A stretch of 64,000 bases of DNA from Limnoperna fortunei (taxonomy: Eukaryota; Mollusca; Bivalvia; Mytilida; Modiolidae). Location: positions 4,737,223 to 4,801,222 of the forward strand of contig OX104122.1 of assembly GCA_944474755.1 (NCBI GenBank). Reading direction: 5' to 3'. This document shows, one piece after another, positions 55,351 through 64,000 of this stretch; position 1 is the stretch's first letter, and every line of letters starts with the position of its first letter. Both the position numbers and the translations under genes were made by a program. The notes under the pieces were generated by a model. It was not told the origin of the DNA. It saw nothing but the letters and a program-made list of their open reading frames with translations, and made no database searches.

Positions 55351-57530
55351 GAATCCGACTGCATTTATTTTAATTCCATACTTTAAACATTACAACAGAG
55401 ATACGTCTTTAGTCTTAATCATCAATTCCGACTGCTTTTATTTTAATTCCATACTTTAAACATTACAACGGAGATACGTCTTTAGTCTTAATCATCAATT
55501 CCGACTGCTTTTATTTTAATTCCATACTTTAAACATTACAACGGAGATACGTCTTTAGCCTTAATCATCAATTCCGACTGCTTTTATTTTAATTCCATAC
55601 TTTAAACATTACAACAGAGATACGTCTTTAGTCATAATCATCAATTCCGACTGCATTTATTTTAATTCCATACTTTAAACATTACAACAGAGATACGTCT
55701 TTAGTCTTAATCATCAATTCCGACTGCTTTTATTTTAATTCCATACTTTAAACATTACAACAGAGATACGTCTTTAGTCTTAATCATCAATTCCGACTGC
55801 TTTTATTTTAATTCCATACTTTAAACATTACAACAGAGATACGTCTTTAGTCTTAATCATCAATTCCGACTGCATTTATTTTAATTCCATACTTTAAACA
55901 TTACAACAGAGATACGTCTTTAGTCTTATTCATCAATTCCGACTGCATTTATTTTAATTCCATACTTTAAACATTACAACAGAGATACGTCTTTAGTCTT
56001 AATAATCAATTCCGACTGCTTTTATTTTAATTCCATACTTTAAACATTACAACAGAGATACGTCTTTAGTCTTAATCATCAATTCCGGCTGCATTTATTT
56101 TAATTCCATACTTTAAACATTACAACGGAGATACGTCTCTAGTCTTAATCATCAATTCCGACTGCTTTTATTTTAATTCCATACTTTAAACATTACAACA
56201 GAGATACGTCTTTAGTCTTAATCATCAATTCCGACTGCATTTATTTTAATTCCATACTTTAAACATTACAACAGAGATACGTCTTTAGTCTTAATCATCA
56301 ATTCCGACTGCTTTTATTTTAATTCCATACTTTAAACATTACAACAGAGATACGTCTTTAGTCTTAATCATCAATTCCGACTGCATTTATTTTAATTCCA
56401 TACTTTAAACATTACAACAGAGATACGTCTTTAGTCTTAATCATCAATTCCGACTGCATTTATTTTAATTCCATACTTTAAACATTACAACAGAGATACG
56501 TCTTTAGTCTTAACAATCAATTCCGACTGCTTTTATTTTAATTCCATACTTTAAACATTACAACAGAGATACGTCTTTAGTCTTAATCATCAATTCCGAC
56601 TGCATTTATTTTAATTCCATACTTTAAACATTACAACAGAGATACGTCTTTAGTCTTAATCATCAATTAATTCCGACTGCTTTTATTTTAATTCCATACT
56701 TTAAACATTACAACAGAGATACGTCTTTAGTCTTAATAATCAATTCCGATTGCATTTATTTTAATTCCTTACTTTAAACATTACAACAGAGATACGTCTT
56801 TAGTCTTAATCATCGAATACGACTGCATTTATTTTAATTCCATACTTTAAACATTACAACAGAGATACGTCTTTAGTCTTAATCATCAATTCCGACTGCT
56901 TTTATTTTAATTCCATACTTTAAACATTACAACGGAGATACGTCTTTAGTCTTAATCATCAATTCCGACTGCTTTTATTTTAATTCCATACTTTAAACAT
57001 TACAACGGAGATACGTCTTTAGCCTTAATCATCAATTCCGACTGCTTTTATTTTAATTCCATACTTTAAACATTACAACAGAGATACGTCTTTAGTCATA
57101 ATCATCAATTCCGACTGCATTTATTTTAATTCCATACTTAAAACATTACAACAGAGATACGTCTTTAGTCTTAATCATCAATTCCGACTGCTTTTATTTT
57201 AATTCCATACTTTAAACATTACAACAGAGATACGTCTTTAGTCTTAATCATCAATTCCGACTGCTTTTATTTTAATTCCATACTTTAAACATTACAACAG
57301 AGATACGTCTTTAGTCTTAATCATCAATTCCGACTGCATTTATTTTAATTCCATACTTTAAACATTACAACAGAGATACGTCTTTAGTCTTAATCATCAA
57401 TTCCGACTGCATTTATTTTAATTCCATACTTTAAACATTACAACAGAGATACGTCTTTAGTCTTAATAATCAATTCCGACTGCTTTTATTTTAATTCCAT
57501 ACTTTAAACATTACAACAGAGATACGTCTT
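55351..57530. repeat. 1,464-bp-spaced duplication (20 monomers + 4 bp)
   Basis: ATCGAATCC at 55351 and ATCGAATAC at 56815 are followed in both places by ACGGAG copies, CTTTAGCCTT (55551 and 57015), GTCATAATC (55631 and 57095) and TAATAATC (near 56000 and 57464). The 4-bp excess comes from the 77-bp monomer at 56654. The match extends for about 700 bp; beyond it, CCGGCTGC and CTCTAGTC near 56.1 kb have no partner. Confidence 0.8.
56654..56730. repeat. Isolated 77-bp monomer
   Basis: This copy has the AATTAATT insertion but also the TGCTTTTATT variant, and it lacks the CCATGC change linked to the insertion at 7-19 kb. No sister copy exists 1,464 bp away, although its surroundings are duplicated at that distance. 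It may be an independent slippage event or a gene-conversion patch. Confidence 0.9.
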
Positions 57531-58800
57531 TAGTCTTAATCATCAATTCCGACTGCATTTATTTTAATTCCATACTTTAAACATTACAACAGAGATACGT
57601 CTTTAGTCTTAATCATCAATTCCGACTGCATTTATTTTAATTCCATACTTTAAACATCACAACAGAGATGCGTCTTTAGTCTTAATCATCAATTCAGACT
57701 GCATTTATTTTAATTCCATACTTTAAACATTACAACGGAGATACGTCTTTAGTCTTAATCATCAATTCCGACTGCATTTATTTTAATTCCATACTTTAAA
57801 CATTACAACGGAGATACGTCTTTAGTCTTAATCATCAATTCCGACTGCTTTTATTTTAATTCCATACTTTAAACATTACAACAGAGATACGTCTTTAGTC
57901 TAAATCATCAATTCCGACTGCATTTATTTTAATTCCATACTTTAAACATTACAACAGAGATACGTCTTTAGTCTTAATCATCAATTCCGACTGCATTTAT
58001 TTTAATTCCATACTTTAAACATTACAACAGAGATACGTCTTTAGTCTTAATCATCAATTCCGACTGCATTTATTTTAATTCCATACTTTAAACATTACAA
58101 CAGAGATACGTCTTTAGTCTTAATCATCAATTCCGACTGCATTTATTTTAATTCCATACTTTAAACATTACAACAGAGATACGTATTTAGTCTTAATAAT
58201 CAATTCCGACTGCTTTTATTTTAATTCCATACTTTAAACATTACAACAGAGATACGTCTTTAGTCTTAATCATCAATTCCGACTGCATTTATTTTAATTC
58301 CATACTTTAAACATTACAACAGAGATACGTCTTTAGTCTTAATCATCAATTCCGACTGCATTTATTTTAATTCCATACTTTAAACATCACAACAGAGATG
58401 CGTCTTTAGTCTTAATCATCAATTCTGACTGCATTTATTTTAATTCCATACTTTAAACATTACAACGGAGATACGTCTTTAGTCTTAATCATCAATTCCG
58501 ACTGCATTTATTTTAATTCCATACTTTAAACATTACAACGGAGATACGTCTTTAGTCTTAATCATCAATTCCGACTGCTTTTATTTTAATTCCATACTTT
58601 AAACATTACAACAGAGATACGTCTTTAGTCTAAATCATCAATTCCGACTGCATTTATTTTAATTCCATACTTTAAACATTACAACAGAGATACGTCTTTA
58701 GTCTTAATCATCAATTCCGACTGCATTTATTTTAATTCCATACTTTAAACATTACAACAGAGATACGTCTTTAGTCTTAATCATCAATTCCGACTGCATT
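57420..58800. repeat. 730-bp tandem duplication (10 monomers, two copies)
   Basis: TAATAATC (57464 and 58194), AACATCACAAC followed by GAGATGCG (57653 and 58383), two ACGGAG copies and TCTAAATC (near 57900 and 58630) repeat at exactly 730 bp. One site differs instructively: the first copy reads ATTCAGAC and the second ATTCTGAC where the consensus has ATTCCGAC. After 58.8 kb the second copy runs into ATTTCGTAC, which has no partner in the first. Confidence 0.87.
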
Positions 58801-59119
58801 TATTTTAATTTCGTACTTTAAACATTACAACAGAGATACGTCTTTAGTCTTAATCATCAATTCCGACAGCATTTATTTTAATTCCATACTTTAAACAGTA
58901 CAACAGAGATACGTCTTTAGACTTAATTATCGATTCCGACTGCATTTATTTTAATTCCATACTTTAAACATTACAACAGAGATACGTCTTTAGTCTTAAT
59001 CATCGATTCCGACTGCATTTATTTTAATTCCATACTTTAAACATTACAACAGAGATACGTCTTTAGTCTTAATCATCGATTCCGACTGCATTTATTTTAA
59101 TTCCATACTTTAAACATTA

Positions 59120-60510
59120 CAACAGAGATACGCCTTTAGTCTTAATAATCAATTCCGATTGCATTTATTTTAATTCCATACTTTAAACATTACAACAGAG
59201 ATACGTCTTTAGTCTTAATCATCGAATCCGACTGCATTTATTTTAATTCCATACTTTAAACATTACAACAGAGATACGTCTTTAGTCTTAATCATCAATT
59301 CCGACTGCATTTATTTTAATTCCATACTTTAAACATTACAACAGAGATACGTCTTTAGTCTTAATCATCAATTCCGACTGCATTTATTTTAATTCCATAC
59401 TTTAAACATTACAACAGAGATACGTCCTTAGTCTTAATCATCAATTCCGACTGCTTTTATTTTAATTCCATACTTTAAACATTACAACAGAGATACGTCT
59501 TTAGTCTTAATCATCAATTCCGACTGCATTTATTTTAATTCCATACTTTAAACATTACAACGGAGATACGTCTTTAGTCTTAATCATCAATTCCGACTGC
59601 ATTTATTTTAATTCCATACTTTAAACATTACAACGGAGATACGTCTTTAGTCTTAATCATCAATTCCGACTGCTTTTATTTTAATTCCATACTTTAAACA
59701 TTACAACAGAGATACGTCTTTAGTCTAAATCATCAATTCCGACTGCATTTATTTTAATTCCATACTTTAAACATTACAACAGAGATACGTCTTTAGTCTT
59801 AATCATCAATTCCGACTGCATTTATTTTAATTCCATACTTTAAACATTACAACAGAGATACGTCTTTAGTCTTAATCATCAATTCCGACTGCATTTATTT
59901 TAATTTCGTACTTTAAACATTACAACAGAGATACGTCTTTAGTCTTAATTATCAATTCCGACAGCATTTATTTTAATTCCATACTTTAAACATTACAACA
60001 GAGATACGCCTTTAGTCTTAATAATCAATTCCGATTGCATTTATTTTAATTCCATACTTTAAACATTACAACAGAGATACGTCTTTAGTCTTAATCATCG
60101 AATCCGACTGCATTTATTTTAATTCCATACTTTAAACATTACAACAGAGATACGTCTTTAGTCTTAATCATCAATTCCGACTGCATTTATTTTAATTCCA
60201 TACTTTAAACATTACAACAGAGATACGTCTTTAGTCTTAATCATCAATTCCGACTGCATTTATTTTAATTCCATACTTTAAACATTACAACAGAGATACG
60301 TCCTTAGTCTTAATCATCAATTCCGACTGCTTTTATTTTAATTCCATACTTTAAACATTACAACAGAGATACGTCTTTAGTCTTAATCATCAATTCCGAC
60401 TGCATTTATTTTAATTCCATACTTTAAACATTACAACGGAGATACGTCTTTAGTCTTAATCATCAATTCCGACTGCATTTATTTTAATTCCATACTTTAA
60501 ACATTACAAC
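59120..60510. repeat. 876-bp duplication (12 monomers)
   Basis: ACGCCTTTAG with TAATAATC and GATTGCATTT (59131 and 60007), ATCGAATCC (59224 and 60100), CGTCCTTAG (59421 and 60297) and ACGGAG (near 59560 and 60436) repeat at exactly 12 x 73 bp. The match covers about 500 bp. The copy near 60.51 kb with ATAAGTC departs from the pattern. The neighbouring ATTTCGTAC and CCGACAGC markers (58811 and 59906) repeat at 1,095 bp instead, so two differently spaced events overlap here. Confidence 0.78.
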
Positions 60511-61110
60511 AGAGATAAGTCTTTAGTCTTAATCATCAATTCCGACTGCATTTATTTTAATTCCATACTTTAAACATTACAACAGAGATACGTCTTTAGT
60601 CTTAATCATCAATTCCGACTGCATTTATTTTAATTCCATACTTTAAACATTACAACAGAGATACGTCTTTAGTCTTAATCATCAATTCCGACTGCATTTA
60701 TTTTAATTCCATACTTTAAACATTACAACAGAGATACGACTTTAGTCTTAATCATCAATTCCGACTGCATTTATTTTAATTCCATACTTTAAACATTACA
60801 ACAGAGATACGTCTTTAGTCTTAATCATCAATTCCGACTGCTTTTATTTTAATTCCATACTTTAAACATTACAACAGAGATACGTCTTTAGTCTTAATCA
60901 TCAATTCCGACTGCATTTATTTTAATTCCATACTTTAAACATTACAACAGAGATACGTCTTTAGTCTTAATCATCAATTCCGACTGCATTTATTTTAATT
61001 CCATACTTTAAACATTACAACAGAGATACGTCTTTAGTCTTAATCATCAATTCCGACTGCATTTATTTTAATTCCATACTTTAAACATTACAACGGAGAT
61101 ACGTCTTTAG

Positions 61111-61341
61111 TCTTAATCATCAATTAATTCCGACTGCATTTATTTTAATTCCATACTTTAAACATTACAACAGAGATACGTCTTTAGTCTTAATCATTAA
61201 TTAATTCCGACTGCATTTATTTTAATTCCATACTTTAAACATTACAACAGAGATACGTCTTTAGTCTTAATCATCAATTAATTCCGACTGCATTTATTTT
61301 AATTCCATACTTTTAACATTACAACAGAGATACGTCTTTAG
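61111..61341. repeat. Three consecutive 77-bp monomers
   Basis: Each copy carries AATTAATTCC where the consensus has AATTCC, a tandem duplication of the tetranucleotide AATT at monomer positions 12-15. The middle copy also reads ATCATTAATTAATT, a C-to-T change that extends the ATTA run. The third has CTTTTAACATT. Three in a row at exact 77-bp spacing shows that the 77-bp form can itself spread as a short sub-array. The trio is duplicated at 63314-63544. Confidence 0.95.
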
Positions 61342-63313
61342 TCTTAATCATCAATTCCGACTGCATTTATTTTAATTCCATACTTTAAACATTACAACAG
61401 AGATACGTCTTTAGTCTTAATCATCATTTCCGACTGCATTTATTTTAATTCCATACTTTAAACATTACAACAGAGATAAGCCTTTAGTCTTAATAATCAA
61501 TTCCGATTGCATTTATTTTAATTCCATACTTTAAACATTACAACAGAGATACGTTTTTAGTCTTAATCATCAATTCCGACTGCATTTATTTTAATTCCAT
61601 ACTTTAAACATTACAACAGAGATACGTCTTTAGTCTTAATCATCAATTCCGACTGCATTTATTTTAATTCCATACTTTAAACATTACAACAGAGATACGT
61701 CCTTAGTCTTAATCATCAATTCCGACTGCTTTTATTTTAATTCCATACTTTAAACATTACAACAGAGATACGTCTTTAGTCTTAATCATCAATTCCGACT
61801 GCATTTATTTTAATTCCATACTTTAAACAGTACAACAGAGATACGTCTTTAGTCTTAACCATCAATTCCGACTGCATTTATTTTAATTCCATACTTTAAA
61901 CATTACAACAGAGATACGTCTTTAGTCTTAATCATCAATTCCGACTGCATTTATTTTAATTCCATACTTTAAACATTACAACAGAGATACGTCTTTAGTC
62001 TTAATCATCAATTCCGACTGCATTTATTTTAATTCCATACTTTAAACATTACAACAGAGATACGTCTTTAGTCTTAATCATCAATTCCGACTGCATTTAT
62101 TTTAATTCCATACTTTAAACATTACAACAGAGATACGTCTTTAGTCTTAATCATCAATTCCGACTGCATTTATTTTAATTCCATACTTTAAACATTACAA
62201 CAGAGATACGTCTTTAGTCTTAATCATCAATTCCGACTGCATTTATTTTAATTCCATACTTTAAACATTACAACAGAGATACGTCTTTAGTCTTAATCAT
62301 CAATTCCGACTGCTTTTATTTTAATTCCACTACTTTAAACATTACAACAGAGATACGTCTTTAGTCTTATTCATCAATTCCGACTGCATTTATTTTAATT
62401 CCATACTTTAAACATTACAACAGAGATACGTCTTTAGTCTTAATCATCAATTCCGACTGCATGTATTTTAATTCCATACTTTAAACATTACAACAGAGAT
62501 ACGTCATTAGTCTTAATCATCAATTCCGACTGCATTTATTTTAATTCCATACTTTAAACATTACAACAGAGATACGTCTTTAGTCTTGATCATCAATTCC
62601 GACTGCATTTATTTTAATGCCATACTTTAAACATTACAACGGCGATACGTCTTTAGTCTTAATCATCAATTCCGACTGCATTTATTTTAATTCCATACTT
62701 TAAACATTACAACAGAGATACGTCTTTAGCTTTAATCATCAATTCCGACTGCATTTATTTTAATTCCATACTTTAAACATTACAACAGAGATACGTCTTT
62801 AGTCTTAATCATCAATTCCGACTGCATTTATTTTAATTCCATACTTTAAACATTACAACAGAGATACGTCTTTAGTCTTAATCATCAATTCCGACTGCAT
62901 TTATTTTAATTCCATACTTTAAACATTACAACAGTGATACGACTTTAGTCTTAATCATCAATTCCGACTGCATTTATTTTAATTCCATACTTTAAACATT
63001 ACAACAGAGATACGTCTTTAGTCTTAATCATCAATTCCGACTGCTTTTATTTTAATTCCATACTTTAAACATTACAACAGAGATACGTCTTTAGTCTTAA
63101 TCATCAATTCCGACTGCATTTATTTTAATTCCATACTTTAAACATTACAACAGAGATACGTCTTTAGTCTTAATCATCAATTCCGACTGCATTTATTTTA
63201 ATTCCATACTTTAAACATTACAACAGAGATACGTCTTTAGTCTTAATCATCAATTCCGACTGCATTTATTTTAATTCCATACTTTAAACATTACAACGGA
63301 GATACGTCTTTAG

Positions 63314-63544
63314 TCTTAATCATCAATTAATTCCGACTGCATTTATTTTAATTCCATACTTTAAACATTACAACAGAGATACGTCTTTAGTCTTAATCAT
63401 CAATTAATTCCGACTGCATTTATTTTAATTCCATACTTTAAACATTACAACAGAGATACGTCTTTAGTCTTAATCATCAATTAATTCCGACTGCATTTAT
63501 TTTAATTCCATACTTTTAACATTACAACAGAGATACGTCTTTAG
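63314..63544. repeat. Second trio of 77-bp monomers
   Basis: This is the block copy of the trio at 61111, with the AATT duplication in each member and CTTTTAACATT in the third. The middle member here keeps ATCATCAATTAATT, so the C-to-T change upstream arose after the block was copied, or was converted away here. Confidence 0.95.
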
Positions 63545-64000
63545 TCTTAATCATCAATTCCGACTGCATTTATTTTAATTCCATACTTTAAACATTACAA
63601 CAGAGATACGTCTTTAGTCTTAATCATCATTTCCGACTGCATTTATTTTAATTCCATACTTTAAACATTACAACAGAGATACGCCTTTAGTCTTAATAAT
63701 CAATTCCGATTGCATTTATTTTAATTCCATACTTTAAACATTACAACAGAGATACGTCTTTAGTCTTAATCATCGAATCCGACTGCATTTATTTTAATTC
63801 CATACTTTAAACATTACAACAGAGATACGTTTTTAGTCTTAATCATCAATTCCGACTGCATTTATTTTAATTCCATACTTTAAACATTACAACAGAGATA
63901 CGTCTTTAGTCTTAATCATCAATTCCGACTGCATTTATTTTAATTCCATACTTTAAACATTACAACAGAGATACGTCCTTAGTCTTAATCATCAATTCCG

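Larger units (their letters stand above)
1..64000. repeat. 73-bp tandem satellite array filling the window
   Basis: Every base belongs to a head-to-tail 73-bp repeat that begins tcttaatcat and ends cgtctttag. The consensus has 24 A, 28 T, 15 C and 6 G, or 28.8% G+C. All copies have the same orientation, and no unique sequence or other repeat family interrupts them. With the length variants I found (+54 and -20 bases in total), the window equals 876 full monomers plus 18 bases, so the phase is accounted for from end to end. Most copies differ from the consensus at only about zero to three positions. Stop codons occur in all three frames of both strands within each consensus monomer (for example TAA at monomer positions 4, 32 and 45 and TAG at 71 on the plus strand), which rules out coding. 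Arrays like this are typical of eukaryotic heterochromatin. The species and chromosomal position cannot be read from the sequence. Confidence 0.99.
60734..64000. repeat. 2,203-bp duplication (30 monomers + 13 bp), second copy cut by window end
   Basis: ATACGACTTTAG (60734 and 62937), a run of three 77-bp monomers (61111 and 63314), CTTTTAACATT in the third of them, ATCATTTCCGAC, and the GCCTTTAG/TAATAATC/GATTGC monomer (61480 and 63683) all match at 2,203 bp. The excess of 13 equals three 4-bp insertions plus one extra base at CCACTACTTT near 62328. The second copy then has an additional ATCGAATCC monomer at 63775, which shifts the CGTCCTTAG marker to 31 monomers. The window ends inside this copy. 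Confidence 0.87.

Noticed and set aside
1..64000. CRISPR array
   Set aside because: Regular spacing of near-identical repeats could trigger a CRISPR finder, but there are no unique spacers: every base of the 73-bp unit repeats. No cas-like coding sequence can exist with stops in all frames.
1..64000. Protein-coding repeats or a long ORF
   Set aside because: The 73-bp period shifts frame each monomer, and stops occur in all three frames of both strands within the consensus (plus strand: TAA at 4, 32 and 45, TAG at 71). The longest consensus stop-to-stop distance on the plus strand is about 114 bp.
1..64000. Telomeric repeat
   Set aside because: TTTAG occurs at the monomer end, but it is followed by TCTTAAT. 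There are no runs of TTAGGG, TTTAGGG or TTAGG.
1..64000. Transposable element, tRNA, rRNA or other RNA gene inside the array
   Set aside because: The monomer phase is continuous throughout, and all length changes are 1, 2 or 4 bp, so there is no room for any inserted element.
1..64000. Baculovirus-type homologous regions or a viral repeat
   Set aside because: Such repeats are short clusters built on imperfect palindromes between genes. This unit has no long palindrome and the array runs 64 kb with no gene.

Overview
The whole window is one uninterrupted satellite DNA array. A 73-bp monomer, about 29% G+C, is repeated head to tail in a single orientation from the first base to the last. I tracked the phase through every length change I could find: thirteen +4, two +1, seven -2 and six -1. 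The total closes exactly, as 876 complete monomers plus an 18-base partial one (876 x 73 + 34 + 18 = 64,000). Position 220-292 is a monomer that matches the consensus exactly and serves as the reference for monomer positions 1-73.

The organism cannot be named from this sequence. An array this long and AT-rich, with nested higher-order duplications, is typical of eukaryotic constitutive heterochromatin (centromeric, pericentromeric or subtelomeric) and not of bacteria. I found no gene, RNA gene, transposon, telomere repeat or unique sequence. Each consensus monomer carries stop codons in all three frames on both strands, so nothing of protein length can be read.

The layout shows only in the variant monomers. 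From 1 to 6.8 kb there are 1,606-bp (22-monomer) and 949-bp (13-monomer) duplications. From 6.8 to 21.5 kb a long A/B arrangement repeats: about 4.0 kb plus 2.4 kb, then shortened copies of 3.8 kb plus 1.9 kb, then a partial third round. From 21.9 to 25.3 kb there is a 1,679-bp duplication. From 26.8 to 33.1 kb there is a 1,606-bp duplication, then a 2,190-bp (30-monomer) duplication built from 803 and 1,387 bp. From 34.9 to 35.9 kb lies a 438-bp (6-monomer) unit. From 36.9 to 39.3 kb there is a 1,165-bp duplication and from 45.5 to 49.6 kb an almost identical 2,040-bp one. From 49.8 to 64 kb there are 10-, 12-, 20- and 30-monomer duplications. No single higher-order period covers the window.

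The array looks like a satellite shaped by repeated unequal exchange or segmental amplification at many scales. The monomer is about seven DNA helical turns long, and two monomers (146 bp) equal a nucleosome core, so phased chromatin packaging is a reasonable but untested idea. I saw no evidence of a coding system here.
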